Shown: positions 52,032-63,059, numbered from the stretch's first letter. The stretch is 64,000 nucleotides of DNA from Dyella sp. S184 (GCF_009766065.1 NZ_LMUE01000003.1:42799-106798), one strand, 5' to 3'. Notes: generated from the sequence alone by a model not told the origin. Numbers and translations are program-made.

Positions 52032-52453
52032 GCTGAGTTTTCCTGCGTAGGAACAGGAAACAGATCTGCCCATACGGATCGCATTAGTCGTTCAGTGAGC
52101 GAGGCCCCAATCAGGTTGGTTAGCGCCTCGTAAAACATCTGCAGTGCGGCTCCCGCACCGGCTGCGATCTCAGCGCTAGTCCGCTCGAGGAGTGCGGCTT
52201 TCAACGCAGCAAGATTCACCGTTGTCTGCATGCCTTCATGCATATCCATCAACCATGGATGCTCTCGGCTGGCGAGATAAAAGCTGCGCTTATAGAGCGT
52301 TGCGACGCTGCGCTGCCCAATGATGGGCGAAAGGGAAGCTTCGATCGTCTGCCAGGAAGAAACAATGAAGTCAGCCAATTGCTGCGCATCTGCGCCATCT
52401 CTGGCTTTTTGCGCGAGCGTTACGACGATTCGATGGCTTTCTTGGCTTTCCAC
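52028..52453 (-). CDS. 141-residue helical protein, first gene of the KaiC operon
   Basis: An acidic, all-helical soluble protein with no membrane segment. It starts with GTG and contains ADFIVSSWQTIEASLSP, then YLASREHPWLMDMHEGM and LMRSVWADLF. It is not a KaiB: no thioredoxin-like pattern is visible and it is longer than KaiB (about 90-105). It might be an adaptor or a regulator of the KaiC-like protein, taking the KaiB place in the operon. Its TGA overlaps the KaiC ATG by four bases. The interval 52454-52690 should hold the operon promoter. I do not recognise the family. Confidence 0.75.
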   Translation of the reverse strand: MESQESHRIVVTLAQKARDGADAQQLADFIVSSWQTIEASLSPIIGQRSVATLYKRSFYLASREHPWLMDMHEGMQTTVNLAALKAALLERTSAEIAAGAGAALQMFYEALTNLIGASLTERLMRSVWADLFPVPTQENSA

Positions 52454-52690
52454 TGGGTTCGCAGGGGCACCGTTGAATTAGCCTGTCAACCTAGCCCAAG
52501 ATCAGTGCTGGGTTCGTGATGATGAGAAGCCGTAGCGCAGTAACCCACCACACCTCTGTGTACGCAGCGTGTTGAGACTTAGCGGTAAAGCACACCACCA
52601 AAAATTGGCTACGATCCGTCGTCAACTTTTACGGTGTAGTCACTGTAATAAGGCCACGCTTCAGATCAGTCAGCCACGCATGCGCATTTT

Positions 52691-52915
52691 ATGATCATCA
52701 TTGACATCCCCTATGCACCGTCGCGTCATGGCGAATGGTCTGTGTCGGTGAGTAATGATGGTCATTCAGAATTTAAAAGCCGCATGGACGCCCTTCGGTT
52801 CGCAATCAGCGCCGCTCTGAGGGCGCAACAACGAGGCAACGACACCCTGATCACCGTCGAGGGTGTCGACGGTCAATGGCGCATGTTCGACCATCTGGCA
52901 AAAGGCGTCGTTTAG
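52691..52915 (+). CDS. DUF2188-like small protein
   Basis: A 74-residue soluble protein. The order is a short beta strand (EWSVSVSNDG), a helix with a Phe/Ala pattern (SRMDALRFAISAALRAQ), then a second strand pair (DTLITVEGVDGQWRMF). This is the DUF2188-like layout of small basic proteins. The exact family assignment is uncertain. It is divergent from the KaiC operon. A weak ribosome binding site is present. Confidence 0.55.
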   Translation: MIIIDIPYAPSRHGEWSVSVSNDGHSEFKSRMDALRFAISAALRAQQRGNDTLITVEGVDGQWRMFDHLAKGVV

Positions 52916-52929
52916 ATATTGTTCGGATC

Positions 52930-53100
52930 ATGCAGCTGAGGTCGCGGGCTGTCGGCTTCCGATCCACTTTTCACGACCGGGTTGCGGAATCGACCAAGCA
53001 CTCACGCGAAATGATCGAGACAGCGGTGGCGCAGCCGCTCAAGAATGAGGCAGAGGCTGCATATCAACGTGATGACCCACTCGCTAGGCAGCAAAGTTGA
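52930..53100 (+). CDS. possible 56-residue helical protein
   Basis: A plus-strand frame beginning MQLRSRAVGF, containing ESTKHSREMIETAVAQ and ending PLARQQS. Its amphipathic helix and coding-like composition are the only support. There is no ribosome binding site. It lies between the DUF2188-like gene and the zinc-ribbon gene. The rest of 52916-53414 holds no other supported gene. Confidence 0.3.
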   Translation: MQLRSRAVGFRSTFHDRVAESTKHSREMIETAVAQPLKNEAEAAYQRDDPLARQQS

Positions 53101-53414
53101 TGAACGGTTAAGAACGCCACTGTCGGCTCGCTGTCCAATATTGTTTCTGGTGCCGCAACCATCGAACAGAGTGGCATATACGGGTGATTTCAAGCCACGA
53201 ATAGCCGAAGTCCCTGATTGAATGGCACCCATCGAAAATCACCAAACATCCTGTCTTTTGCACATGCTGTGCACGGGATAAGGGTTACCTTCGAATTCAG
53301 TGACAACGAGGCGGGTGTTTATACTGCCAACGCTGAAACAGCATCTCGCGCTGGCCAAAGATCCGGCTGGCAATTAAGTCATCTATGGACCGCGCCAGGC
53401 ATAGGTCTCAACCA

Positions 53415-53657
53415 ATGACAGACCAAATTTCGGCGCAATCGACCACCTGGATTGCTAACATGGAAAATGTTTACCCGACTCTTCCCAGCGGACCGGTAAT
53501 TTGCAAGACATGCGCGAATTCTGGCCACAAAGTCGAGATGCAAAGGCATCCACAGAGCGCCGTCCGCGAAGACAGGCCCTCTCACGCAGAAGACGCAGAT
53601 CTGCAGACATTTCGTTGCCCTGATTGCGAGAATATCTCTGTTTTCCGCGTCGACTGA
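53415..53657 (+). CDS. small zinc-ribbon protein
   Basis: An 80-residue protein starting MTDQISAQ. Two CxxC pairs, CKTCANSGH near the middle and CPDCENIS near the end, are about 45 residues apart, a zinc-ribbon pattern. A short AGG lies about 8 bp before ATG 53415. ATG codons within the frame at 53385 and 53460 are alternatives. The C-terminus after the second CxxC is only a few residues. The function is unknown. Confidence 0.5.
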   Translation: MTDQISAQSTTWIANMENVYPTLPSGPVICKTCANSGHKVEMQRHPQSAVREDRPSHAEDADLQTFRCPDCENISVFRVD

Positions 53658-53828
53658 GAGCGTCATCTGATGACCACGAATCGAGCCGGCGGATCTTCAA
53701 GATCAAGCGCATGTGGCTCGGATGGAACGCGTGTCGACGCCACTAGCCGTCGCACAACTCCAGAATGGCTGTACGACCAAGGTTACCCGTTGTCTTCGTG
53801 AATCGGCACCCTCCCCTGGTCTCGTGCG

Positions 53829-55145
53829 ATGAGTAACCCACCCGGGAGCGCCGATGAAAAGCTTCAGGACATCCAGAAGAAGGCTTTTCGCTATTTCGAA
53901 CGCGAAGCCAATCCAGTCAATGGATTGATTTGCGACAAGACTGCGCCTGGCGACAAGTGGTCGCGGGATTGGCCTTCAAGTATCGCGGCCGTGGGATTTG
54001 CTCTGGCTTCCTATCCAGTCGCAGTTACACGTGACCTTCTGTCGCGCGAGGCGGCCGTGCAACGCACACTCGCCACCCTGCGGTTCTTTGCGCAGAGTCC
54101 TCACGGTCCCGAACCAGATGCCACCGGGTATCGGGGCTTTTACTATCACTTCCTCGATATGCAAACCGGCCGACGTGCCTGGCAATGCGAATTGTCGACC
54201 ATCGATACGGCGCTGCTGCTTGCGGGCATGCTCACCAGTGCAAGATTTTTCGCTGGGCAAGCACCCGCCGAAGTCGAAATTCGCTCACTCGTCGATGCAC
54301 TCTATCGACGCGTAGAGTGGGATTGGGCGCTTGATGGCGATGCGGCCATAAGCATGGGATGGCGTCCCGAGTCCGGATTCCTCACGCCGCGCTGGAAAGG
54401 CTATAACGAAGCCCTGTTGCTCTATCTATTGGCGCTTGGCTCACCAACCCATCCGATTCCGCAGCGCAGTTATCAGGCGTGGACATCGGGGTACGAATGG
54501 AAACATGTCTATGGTTACGACTACCTCTACGGCGGCGCCCTGTTTACCCACCAATTTCCGCAGATCTGGATCGACTTCCGCGGCATCCAAGACAACTTCA
54601 TGCGCGACAAGGGCATTGATTATTTTGAAAACAGTCGTCGCGCGACGTACATACAGCGGCAATATGCCATCGCCAACCCGTTGGGATTCAACGGCTATAC
54701 GGCCAATTGCTGGGGCCTGACCGCAAGCCAGGGCCCCGGTCCCGATACCGTGCTGATTGACGGCGTGGAACGTCAGTTTCTTGGTTATGTCGCACGGGGA
54801 GTTCCGTACGGTCCCGACGACGGGACCATCGCACCGTGGTCGGTGGTCGCCTCCCTGCCGTTTGCACCGGAGATCGTGTTGCCTGCCATCGATTACTTCG
54901 TCGACGAGTTGAAGCTTCACGACGTCAATCCTTACGGCTTCAGGGCAACCATCAATCCAACCTATGCCGCAAAGCCTGGTCACGCCGGTGGCTGGGTTTC
55001 GCCTTGGCACTTCGGAATCAACCAGGGCCCGGTTGTGCTGATGATCGAAAATCATCGGAGTGGTCTGCTGTGGTCACTGATGCGTGAGTGTCCCTATGTG
55101 ATTCAGGGACTGAAACGCGCCGGCTTTGGCGGTGATCGACTTTAA
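53829..55145 (+). CDS. GH144-like glucoamylase-family protein (copy 2)
   Basis: A 438-residue paralogue of the gene at 47504, exactly the same length and about four-fifths identical by eye, with the same landmarks (TGYRGFYYHFLDMQTGRR, MGWRPESGFL, CWGLTASQGPGP). It has no signal peptide. The two copies lie 5 kb apart in the same orientation with the KaiC operon and small genes between them. Differences cluster at the N-terminus and around residues 20-50 and 400-415. A recent tandem duplication followed by insertion, or recombination over the copies, could have made the layout. Confidence 0.87.
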   Translation: MSNPPGSADEKLQDIQKKAFRYFEREANPVNGLICDKTAPGDKWSRDWPSSIAAVGFALASYPVAVTRDLLSREAAVQRTLATLRFFAQSPHGPEPDATGYRGFYYHFLDMQTGRRAWQCELSTIDTALLLAGMLTSARFFAGQAPAEVEIRSLVDALYRRVEWDWALDGDAAISMGWRPESGFLTPRWKGYNEALLLYLLALGSPTHPIPQRSYQAWTSGYEWKHVYGYDYLYGGALFTHQFPQIWIDFRGIQDNFMRDKGIDYFENSRRATYIQRQYAIANPLGFNGYTANCWGLTASQGPGPDTVLIDGVERQFLGYVARGVPYGPDDGTIAPWSVVASLPFAPEIVLPAIDYFVDELKLHDVNPYGFRATINPTYAAKPGHAGGWVSPWHFGINQGPVVLMIENHRSGLLWSLMRECPYVIQGLKRAGFGGDRL

Positions 55146-55238
55146 GCGCGGCGGGCACCCTCACGTCGACTGGCCACGACTCGTCTCGTCACGCTCGGCA
55201 CGAGCGCACATGCGGGTCCGCACCTACGAAGGGTCACA

Positions 55239-56162
55239 TCACTTGGCAAGTTGCTTGCGGATCGACAGCAGTTCCTTTCGCCGTGCTCCGCTCGTTTCGG
55301 GGTAAGCCATATGGAGTCCTTTAAATGTGTCGATAACGATCTGGGAAACGATCAACCGGGCATTCTCCTTGTCGTCGGCGGGAACGACGTACCAAGGGGC
55401 GTGATGCGCACTGGTCGCGCTCAAGCAGGCCTCGTATGCCTCCATGTACTGCTTCCAGTACTTCCTCTCGTGAATATCCGAGAGACTGAATTTCCAGTTC
55501 TTGTCGGGCTCGTCAATCCGCGCGAGGAAACGCTTGCGCTGCTCTTCCTTCGATAGATGGAGGAAGATTTTCACTATCCGGGTGCCATTGCGGGAAAGGT
55601 GCTCTTCGGAATCGGTGATGGACCGGTAGCGCTTCTCCCAGATGTCTTTCTCATCCAGAACTTTTTCCGGAAGCAGTTGCGTGTGCAGCAACTCCGGGTG
55701 CACGCGGACAACCAGCACTTCCTCGTAGTACGAGCGATTGAAAATGCCGATCCGGCCACGCTCGGGCAGCCGACACGTCGTGCGCCACAAAAAGTCGTGC
55801 TTCAGTTCCTCGGCGCTAGGCTGCTTGAAACTGAAAACCTCGCAGCCCTGCGGATTGACCCCGGACATGACATGGCGGATCGCGCCGTCCTTTCCCGCGC
55901 CATCCATGCCCTGAAAAACCAGCAGCAAGGCATAGCGTTCGGACGCGTAGTGGAGCTGCTGCAGTTCGGTCAGCACTTCCACGTGCTCCTCAAGCAACTT
56001 CTTGTAGTGCTTCTTCGATTTGCAGAACGACTTCACGCGAGTCGGCCGGTCGCCGAGCGTGACTCCATCGACGGGCGAAACGCGGAATGCCTCTGTATCG
56101 ATCTTCGTCTTCATCATGATGGCCATGTCTGAGATAGGGACGTACTCATTTCGATGCTTCAT
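55239..56162 (-). CDS. ppk2: polyphosphate kinase 2 family protein
   Basis: A 307-residue soluble enzyme. The Walker A-like P-loop is [15 protein letters not shown], followed by [15 protein letters not shown], a lid region [23 protein letters not shown] (written here as its parts LWRTTCRLP and [11 protein letters not shown]) with Walker B, and [14 protein letters not shown] near the C-terminus. PPK2 class enzymes phosphorylate (d)NDP or NMP from polyphosphate. ATG 56162 is chosen since AAGGA lies 7 bp upstream. It overlaps the ATPase stop by 17 bp. It is coupled to the second proton ATPase, so polyphosphate could refill the nucleotide pool used by the pump. Confidence 0.9.
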   Translation of the reverse strand: MKHRNEYVPISDMAIMMKTKIDTEAFRVSPVDGVTLGDRPTRVKSFCKSKKHYKKLLEEHVEVLTELQQLHYASERYALLLVFQGMDGAGKDGAIRHVMSGVNPQGCEVFSFKQPSAEELKHDFLWRTTCRLPERGRIGIFNRSYYEEVLVVRVHPELLHTQLLPEKVLDEKDIWEKRYRSITDSEEHLSRNGTRIVKIFLHLSKEEQRKRFLARIDEPDKNWKFSLSDIHERKYWKQYMEAYEACLSATSAHHAPWYVVPADDKENARLIVSQIVIDTFKGLHMAYPETSGARRKELLSIRKQLAK

Positions 56163-59094
56163 CCTTGCGCGGCGCCGCATGCACTTTTTCTGTTTCCTGG
56201 ACAGCCTGAACATCTTCGCGACCCAGCTCTTCGTAGAGCGCATGGACACGCTTGACGAGCTGCGGCGTCACCTCGGGCAACTTCCCGGCTTGCGCTTCAG
56301 GCCCACTCTCGGGCTTCGCGTTCGCACCAGAATCAGGTTTGACTTCGATTTCTGGCTGAACCTGCTGCACGGCTGGCGATGGCGGTTCGGCCGTGGCGAC
56401 GCGCCTGACTTCGGGCAGTATCCTGGCCTTGGCATCGGTTGCGTCAATCTGGGGCGTGACTTTCGCGTCGGTTGAAGCTTCGGCCGTGCCATCGGGTGGA
56501 AAAACCTTCGTGTCCAGCATGGCGACAACCTTGGCCTGATGTATCGGCTCAGGTTTCGCTCCGACTGGAGGTTCGGTTGCAGCGCCGGGTTTTGGACTGG
56601 CCTTGACTTGCGGTTTGTCGCCGACCTTGGCCGGATCAAGAATCCGGTAAGCGAGCAGCTTCACGCGGTCATTAATCAGGAACCAGATCAACGCGTAGCC
56701 CCAGACGAACCCTGCCCAACCCCAACCCAGCGGGGGCATCAGGAACCCGTAGACCGCGATCAGCGTCGCCAGGATCTGCGTGCCCAACACCGCGATCCAC
56801 AGGACCCGCGCCGGTCGGATCGACCAGAACGGGCCGCGCGTGCGGGTCAGGAAGATGGTCAAGTGGCCGGCCACCGACAGCTTCAGGTACATCATGGTCT
56901 GGATCTGCGCCCGGTCGATGTGGAAGACGCGCTCGCCGAGATAGAACAGCCCGAACGCAGCCACCACGCCGACCACGCCCAGTACGGTGGAAACTCCCAG
57001 CACCATGCGCATGTTCCAGGCTTCGGGTTGGTTCCGGTAATGCACGTTGTCATAGGCGATCGACAGGATCGCGCCATCGTTGAGCAGGGCCAGCATCACG
57101 ATCATCACCGCAGTGACCGGGTAGAAGTTGAACACCAGGATCGCCAAGGTCATGAACAGCAGTACACGCAGCGTTTCGGCGATGCGGTAGATCGCGTAGC
57201 TGTTCATGCGCTGGAAGATGCGCCGGCTTTCCTTGATGGCGTCGATGATCACCGACAGCCCCGGTGTCGTCAGCACGATCGATGCCGCCGCACGCGCCGC
57301 ATCGGTGGCGCCGGACACCGCGATGCCGCAGTCGGCCTTCTTCAAGGCCGGCGCGTCATTCACGCCATCGCCGGTCATGCCTACGATATGGCCGTGCTTC
57401 TGCAGCACGTCGACGATGTGGAACTTGTGCTCGGGGAATACCTGGGCAAAGCCGTCGGCGTTCTCGATGGACGCCGTCACGGCAGCGCTTTCTTCCTTCG
57501 TCGAGTCACCCAGGCTGCTGGCATCGAGGATATTCGTGCCCATGTCCAGCTTCTTGGCGGTTTCCTTGGCGATCGCCAGCGCATCGCCGGTGACCATCTT
57601 GACCTTCACTCCCATCGCCAGCGCCAGCGCGATGGTCGCCTTCGCATCCTCCCGAGGCGGATCGAACAACGGCAATACGCCGACCAGCTGCCAGATGCCA
57701 TCGGCCTCGGCGCGCGCGACGCCGAGCGAGCGAAAGCCACGCGCGGCGAAGTCATTGACTGCCTTGTCGACCGCGCCTTTCACCGCGGCCGCGTTGGCCG
57801 CCAGATCCAGGATCACCTGCGGCGCGCCCTTGGTCACCTTGAATGCCTTGCCGTCCTTGTCCTTGACGCTGGCCTCGGTACGCTTGTGCACCGGATCGAA
57901 CGGTGTGAAATGCACGACCTGATAGCTCTTCAGAGCCTGGTCATCCTTCAGGCCACCGAGCACGGCCAGATCGATGGTGTCGTCGTTGTCGGCGCGCGAA
58001 GCCAGCGCGGCATCCAGGGTCACTTGCGCGGCGGTGACGCCGTCGACGCAGAACGGATCGCCCAGGCTCAGCTTGTTCTGGGTCAACGTGCCGGTCTTGT
58101 CCGCGCACAGCACGTCCACACCCGCCAGTTCCTCGATCGCCACCAGCCGGCTGATGATCGCCTTCTTCTTCGAGAGCAGGCGCGCACCGACCGCCATCGT
58201 CACCGACAATACCGTCGGCATCGCCACCGGAATCGCCGCCACAGTCAGCACCAGCGCGAATTGCAGCGTGGTGAGGATCGGATCGCCGCGAAAAATCGCC
58301 ACGGCGATGATCACCACTACCATCGCCACCGCCAGAATGATCAGGTAATTGCCGATCTTCAGCACAGCCTTCTGGAAATGGCTGACGGTTTGCGCCTCCT
58401 CAACCAGCTTGGCGGTCTTGCCGAAGTAGGTATGGGTGCCTGTGGCATAGACCATTGCGTTGCTCTGGCCGCGGCGCACGATCGAACCGGAAAACACCGC
58501 ATCGCCAGGGTTGCGCGTAGCCGGCAGCGACTCCCCGGTCAGCGCCGATTGGTCGACCGACATCGGATCACCGTCCAGCAGGCGGGCATCGGCGGGAACG
58601 ATGTCGCCCAGTCGCAGCTGGATCACGTCGCCCGGCACCAGCTCACGCGCCGGCGGGGTGACCCACTTGCCGTCGCGCTTCACCCGCGTCTTCGTCGCCA
58701 GCCGGGCCTTCAACGCGGCGATCGCGTTACCCGCCGAATGTTCCTCCCAGAAACCCACCACCGCGTTGGCGACCAGCAACAGCAAGATGATGAAGAAATC
58801 CGGCCAGTGCCGCACCACGCCGGACAGGATCACTGCAGCCTCGATCATCCAGGGAATCGGCCCCCAGAAATAGCCGAGGAACTTGAGGATCAGGTTCGGC
58901 TTCTTCTCCTCGATCTCGTTCGGCCCGTCCTGGGCCAACCGCTTGGCGGCCTCCGCCTGACCGAGTCCATCCGGCGAGCATGCCAGCTTCTTTTCCAGGT
59001 CCGCCAGCGGCATCGTTTTCAGATCGTCCTTGGCCGCGGGTTTCGATTCCGATGTGGTATCGGTGGCTTTGGAGGGATCGGGATCGGTTGTCAT
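56146..59094 (-). CDS. P-type proton ATPase (P3A, PMA-like), copy 2 with tail
   Basis: A 982-residue pump with the same core as copy 1: TLTGESLP, DKTGTLT (Asp332), a hinge [10 protein letters not shown] and about ten helices. A C-terminal extension from about residue 800 is Pro/Ala/Lys/Glu-rich and ends in [20 protein letters not shown], a short conserved helix. In fungal PMA the C-terminal tail inhibits the pump until phosphorylated, and a similar control here is only an analogy. ATG 59094 has AGGACG upstream. It overlaps the PPK2 gene. Confidence 0.93.
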   Translation of the reverse strand: MTTDPDPSKATDTTSESKPAAKDDLKTMPLADLEKKLACSPDGLGQAEAAKRLAQDGPNEIEEKKPNLILKFLGYFWGPIPWMIEAAVILSGVVRHWPDFFIILLLLVANAVVGFWEEHSAGNAIAALKARLATKTRVKRDGKWVTPPARELVPGDVIQLRLGDIVPADARLLDGDPMSVDQSALTGESLPATRNPGDAVFSGSIVRRGQSNAMVYATGTHTYFGKTAKLVEEAQTVSHFQKAVLKIGNYLIILAVAMVVVIIAVAIFRGDPILTTLQFALVLTVAAIPVAMPTVLSVTMAVGARLLSKKKAIISRLVAIEELAGVDVLCADKTGTLTQNKLSLGDPFCVDGVTAAQVTLDAALASRADNDDTIDLAVLGGLKDDQALKSYQVVHFTPFDPVHKRTEASVKDKDGKAFKVTKGAPQVILDLAANAAAVKGAVDKAVNDFAARGFRSLGVARAEADGIWQLVGVLPLFDPPREDAKATIALALAMGVKVKMVTGDALAIAKETAKKLDMGTNILDASSLGDSTKEESAAVTASIENADGFAQVFPEHKFHIVDVLQKHGHIVGMTGDGVNDAPALKKADCGIAVSGATDAARAAASIVLTTPGLSVIIDAIKESRRIFQRMNSYAIYRIAETLRVLLFMTLAILVFNFYPVTAVMIVMLALLNDGAILSIAYDNVHYRNQPEAWNMRMVLGVSTVLGVVGVVAAFGLFYLGERVFHIDRAQIQTMMYLKLSVAGHLTIFLTRTRGPFWSIRPARVLWIAVLGTQILATLIAVYGFLMPPLGWGWAGFVWGYALIWFLINDRVKLLAYRILDPAKVGDKPQVKASPKPGAATEPPVGAKPEPIHQAKVVAMLDTKVFPPDGTAEASTDAKVTPQIDATDAKARILPEVRRVATAEPPSPAVQQVQPEIEVKPDSGANAKPESGPEAQAGKLPEVTPQLVKRVHALYEELGREDVQAVQETEKVHAAPRKDEASK

Positions 59095-59230
59095 GACACG
59101 TCGTCCTTTCATTGCTGGCTTTGCCAGGCTCTACCAGTGAGCAGACGCATCCCGCATCCGGGTTGACGCGAACCTTCGGCATGCCGGTTCGCGTTCGATC
59201 GCTTTCATCCATGGCCGCGTTATCGCGACA

Positions 59231-61594
59231 TCACGCCTTCCACTTCCAGTGAAGAATCTCGGGCAGGTCCTGGCCGTGCTGGTCGATGTAGTGCTTGTGC
59301 TCGATCAACTTGTCGCGCATCTGCTGCTTGAGATACGCGCCCTTCGAGCCTAGCCCCGGCACGCGATCCACCACGTCCTGCACCAGGTGGAAACGGTCCA
59401 GCTCGTTCTGTACGCGCATGTCGAAGGCCGTGGTGATCGTGCCCTCCTCCTTGTAGCCGCGCACATGCAATTCGCGATTCGTGCGCCGATAGGTGAGCCG
59501 GTGGACCAGCCACGGGTAGCCGTGAAAGGCGAAAATGATGTGCTTGTCGCGAGTGAACAGCGAGTCGTAATCCGCATCGCTCAATCCATGCGGATGTTCG
59601 GAACAAGACTGAAGTTTCATCAGGTCGACCACGTTGACCACCCGGATCTTCAGCTCGGGCAGATGCTCACGCAAGATCGATACCGCGGCCAGCACCTCCA
59701 GCGTCGGCGTATCGCCGCAGCAGGCCATCACCACATCCGGCTCGCTGTCCTGATCATTGCTTGCCCATTGCCAGATACCGATACCTTGCGTGCAGTGCAC
59801 CACGGCGGCATCCATGCCCAGCCATTGCGGCAACGCATGCTTGCCGGCCACCACCACATTGACGTAGTTGCGGCTGCGCAAGCAGTGGTCGACCACCGAC
59901 AGCAGGCAGTTGGCATCCGGCGGCAGGTACACCCGCACGATGTCGGCCTTCTTGTTGATCACGTGATCGAGGAAGCCGGGATCCTGGTGCGTGAAGCCGT
60001 TATGGTCCTGCTGCCAGACGTGCGAGGCGAGCAAGTAGTTCAGTGATGCGATCGGCCGGCGCCAGGGCAGCTCCTTGGTCACCTTGAGCCATTTGGCGTG
60101 CTGACTGAACATCGAGTCGACGATGCGGATGAACGCTTCGTAGCTGTTGAACAACCCGTGCCGCCCTGTCAACAGATAACCTTCCAGCCATCCTTCGCAT
60201 TGATGCTCGCTGAGCATCGAGTCGAGCACGCGTCCGCTGGGTGCCAGGTACTCGTCGTTACCCTGCATGTTCGCGTCCCACTGGCGGTCGGTCGCTTCGA
60301 AAACGGCGCCCAGCAGATTCGACAGCGTTTCATCGGGGCCAAACAGACGGAAGTTGTGCTGCTCGTGATTGAGCGTGATCACGTCGCGCAGAAACTTGCC
60401 CAGCACCATCGTGTCCTGGGCATCCACGGCACCCGGGGATGTAATCTTCACGGCATGCTCGCGGAAGTCCGGCATGCGCAGGTCGCGCATCAGCAAGCCC
60501 CCGTTGGCGTGCGGATTGGCGCCCATGCGCCGGTCGCCCATCGGCGCCAGCGCCGCGAGCTGCGTGATCAGCCGGCCGTTTTCATCGAACAGCTCTTCGG
60601 GGCGATAGCTCTTCATCCAGCTTTCCAGCAGCTTCACGTGATCGGGATGGGTTGCGTCGACCAGCAACGGCACCTGATGCGAACGAAAGGTCCCTTCGAT
60701 CTGCAAGCCGTCGACTATCTTGGGTCCGGTCCAGCCTTTGGGTGAACGCAGCACGATCATCGGCCAGCGCGGGCGGGTGGTATTGTGCTCCGCGCGCGCA
60801 CTGGCCTGGATCGTGCGGATGTCTTCGATCGCCTGGTCCAGCGTGCTGGCCATCAGCTCGTGCATCGTGTCTGGGTCATTGCCCTCGACGAAGTACGGCG
60901 TCCACCCGCAGCCACGAAAAAACTGCTCCAGCTCGTCATGGTCGATGCGTGCCAGCACCGTCGGGTTGCTGATCTTGTATCCGTTCAGATGCAGGATCGG
61001 CAGCACCGCACCATCGGTGATCGGGTCAAGTAGCTTGTTCGACTGCCACGCAGTGGCCAGCGGTCCGGTTTCCGCCTCTCCGTCGCCGATGACGCAGGCC
61101 ACGATCAGGCCCGGATTGTCGAAGGCGGCACCAAAGGCGTGGCTCAGCGAGTACCCCAGCTCTCCACCTTCGTGAATGGAACCCGGCGTCGTGGGCGCGA
61201 CGTGGCTGGAGATACCGCCAGGAAACGAGAATTGCTTGAACAGCTTTTTCAGTCCGGCTTCGTCCTGGGTGACATCAGGATAAACATCCGTCCATGTGCC
61301 TTCGAGATAGACATTCCCCACGACAGCCGGACCACCGTGACCGGGACCAGCGACATAGAACATGTCCAGGTCATATTCCTTGATGACACGGTTCAAATGC
61401 ACGTAGATGAAATTCTGACCAGGAGTCGTGCCCCAGTGACTGACCACCAATGGCTTCACATGTGCCAGCGTCAGCGGCTCGCGCAGCAACGGATTGTCGT
61501 AGAGATAGATCTGGCCGACCGAAACATAATTGGCGGCGCGCCAATAGGCATCCATCTGGTGGAGAAGTTCCGGCGTCAATGTATGGGTTTTCAT
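59231..61594 (-). CDS. xfp: phosphoketolase
   Basis: A 787-residue thiamine-diphosphate enzyme, the usual size of bacterial phosphoketolases. Markers are [28 protein letters not shown], the TPP motif [18 protein letters not shown] and [12 protein letters not shown]. It splits xylulose-5-phosphate (and perhaps fructose-6-phosphate) to acetyl phosphate. The start 61594 overlaps the acetate kinase stop (ATGA), so ackA is translated first and the pair makes ATP and acetate. Confidence 0.95.
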   Translation of the reverse strand: MKTHTLTPELLHQMDAYWRAANYVSVGQIYLYDNPLLREPLTLAHVKPLVVSHWGTTPGQNFIYVHLNRVIKEYDLDMFYVAGPGHGGPAVVGNVYLEGTWTDVYPDVTQDEAGLKKLFKQFSFPGGISSHVAPTTPGSIHEGGELGYSLSHAFGAAFDNPGLIVACVIGDGEAETGPLATAWQSNKLLDPITDGAVLPILHLNGYKISNPTVLARIDHDELEQFFRGCGWTPYFVEGNDPDTMHELMASTLDQAIEDIRTIQASARAEHNTTRPRWPMIVLRSPKGWTGPKIVDGLQIEGTFRSHQVPLLVDATHPDHVKLLESWMKSYRPEELFDENGRLITQLAALAPMGDRRMGANPHANGGLLMRDLRMPDFREHAVKITSPGAVDAQDTMVLGKFLRDVITLNHEQHNFRLFGPDETLSNLLGAVFEATDRQWDANMQGNDEYLAPSGRVLDSMLSEHQCEGWLEGYLLTGRHGLFNSYEAFIRIVDSMFSQHAKWLKVTKELPWRRPIASLNYLLASHVWQQDHNGFTHQDPGFLDHVINKKADIVRVYLPPDANCLLSVVDHCLRSRNYVNVVVAGKHALPQWLGMDAAVVHCTQGIGIWQWASNDQDSEPDVVMACCGDTPTLEVLAAVSILREHLPELKIRVVNVVDLMKLQSCSEHPHGLSDADYDSLFTRDKHIIFAFHGYPWLVHRLTYRRTNRELHVRGYKEEGTITTAFDMRVQNELDRFHLVQDVVDRVPGLGSKGAYLKQQMRDKLIEHKHYIDQHGQDLPEILHWKWKA

Positions 61595-62802
61595 GGTTGG
61601 GTATTCCGGCACGTGAGAGGGAGGACGCGACGGACGGACTTCGCGATCATGAGTTCTTCGTCGGTGTGAATGACGCGTACCTTGACGCGTGCGTCATCGG
61701 GAGAGATCAGGGCACCGTTCTGTGCATTGCGGCTTGCATCCAGCACAATTCCAAGAAAATCGAGGCCGCCGCAGATCCGCTCGCGGATCGATGATGCGTT
61801 TTCGCCGATACCACCGGCGAACACCAACGTGTCCACACCACCCAGCGCCGCCGCGTAGCTTCCAATCCATTTCTTTATCTGATAACAGAAGAGCGCAACC
61901 GCTTCAGCCGCACGCACGTCATGCGTCTCGTGATCCAGCAAGTCGCGTATGTCGGAGCTGGTTTCGGATATGCCGAGCAGGCCGGACTGGAAATTGGCCA
62001 TGTCGTTGAACTGCTTCGCGCTCATCTTCTCGACGTTCGACAAATACAGGACCAGCCCGGGATCCAGATCGCCTGCGCGTGTACCCATCGGTACGCCCGC
62101 GCAGGGAGTGAAACTCATGCTGGTATCGATCGACTTGCCACCGGCAACCGCAGCGAGACTTGCTCCGCTGCCAAGATGCGCCAGGATCACTCGGCCCGAC
62201 GTGGCCGCCGGATCGCCGAGACGCATCAGCTCCTGCATCAGGTAGGCATAGGACAGACCGTGGAAGCCATAGCGCCTGACACCCAGAGCCTCATAACGGC
62301 GCGGGATCGGCAGCAGCCTGGCCACGCGCGGCAGGTCGTGATGAAAGGCGGTATCGAAACACGCGACTTGATGCAGCTTCGGAAAACGACGGTGAAACGC
62401 CTCGACCAGCAGCAGTTCCTCCGGCATATGCTCGGGATCAAATGGACTGAGCCCATGCAGCTTTTGCATCATGGTCGCAGTGATCTGCTGCGGTTCGTGG
62501 AACTCCGGTCCGCCATGGACAAGCCGGTGTCCTATCGCTACCAACGTGTCGTGCAGACCTCTCTGTTCGATCCAGTCGAGCAGAACACCCACGGCAACCG
62601 TGTGGTCCGGCGCCGTTACCGCATGCGTAACGCTATCCGCCGCGACCGTTTCCTGCACCACAAACGTGGCCTGCGGCTGTCCGATCCGCGCAAGCTCGCC
62701 CACCAACACCCGCCGCAATGAAGCATCCGCCTCGAAAAGTGCGAACTTGATACTCGACGAACCGCCATTGATCGTCAGGATGTGCAGGCCGGCGGATGCC
62801 AT
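61591..62802 (-). CDS. ackA: acetate kinase
   Basis: A 403-residue enzyme with the ASKHA fold. Motifs are [14 protein letters not shown] near the N-terminus, [10 protein letters not shown] (about 145), [13 protein letters not shown] (about 180) and [19 protein letters not shown] with [21 protein letters not shown]. It converts acetyl phosphate and ADP to acetate and ATP. No phosphotransacetylase gene is adjacent, which fits supply from phosphoketolase. GGAG lies 5 bp upstream of the ATG. It is the first gene of the ackA-xfp operon. Confidence 0.95.
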   Translation of the reverse strand: MASAGLHILTINGGSSSIKFALFEADASLRRVLVGELARIGQPQATFVVQETVAADSVTHAVTAPDHTVAVGVLLDWIEQRGLHDTLVAIGHRLVHGGPEFHEPQQITATMMQKLHGLSPFDPEHMPEELLLVEAFHRRFPKLHQVACFDTAFHHDLPRVARLLPIPRRYEALGVRRYGFHGLSYAYLMQELMRLGDPAATSGRVILAHLGSGASLAAVAGGKSIDTSMSFTPCAGVPMGTRAGDLDPGLVLYLSNVEKMSAKQFNDMANFQSGLLGISETSSDIRDLLDHETHDVRAAEAVALFCYQIKKWIGSYAAALGGVDTLVFAGGIGENASSIRERICGGLDFLGIVLDASRNAQNGALISPDDARVKVRVIHTDEELMIAKSVRRVLPLTCRNTQP

Positions 62803-62825
62803 GGGGACTCCGTATCTGTCCCGAC

Positions 62826-63059
62826 CTATACCTTCGATATGTCCAACTTCATCTGCCCGAATTGCTCACGAGTGATCTCGCCTTTGGCGTATCGCTCGTT
62901 GAGAATATCGAGCGCCTCTTTCTGCAGAGGCAAGCCATATCGCCTGTGCGCCGCGTAGGTATAGCGCCAGTTTCCAAAGCTCGAAAAAAACAGGATGAGG
63001 ACACCGCACCAGAGCAGCCATCCCCAACCGAAGTAGTCGTTCCAAAAGTAGTGTTGCAT
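62826..63059 (-). CDS. small SHOCT-domain membrane protein
   Basis: A 77-residue protein. One membrane segment (about 12-28, GWLLWCGVLILFFSSFG) is followed by a cytoplasmic SHOCT domain (KEALDILNERYAKGEITREQFGQMKLDI). AAGGA sits 7 bp before ATG 63059. SHOCT proteins often oligomerise and are found with stress genes. It ends 23 bp upstream of the acetate kinase start in the same orientation, so it may lead that operon. Confidence 0.88.
   Translation of the reverse strand: MQHYFWNDYFGWGWLLWCGVLILFFSSFGNWRYTYAAHRRYGLPLQKEALDILNERYAKGEITREQFGQMKLDISKV

Noticed and set aside
48864..52453. A cyanobacterial-type circadian clock
   Set aside because: KaiB is absent and the phosphosites aligned with Ser431/Thr432 are Ala-Phe, so only KaiC-like signalling is supported.
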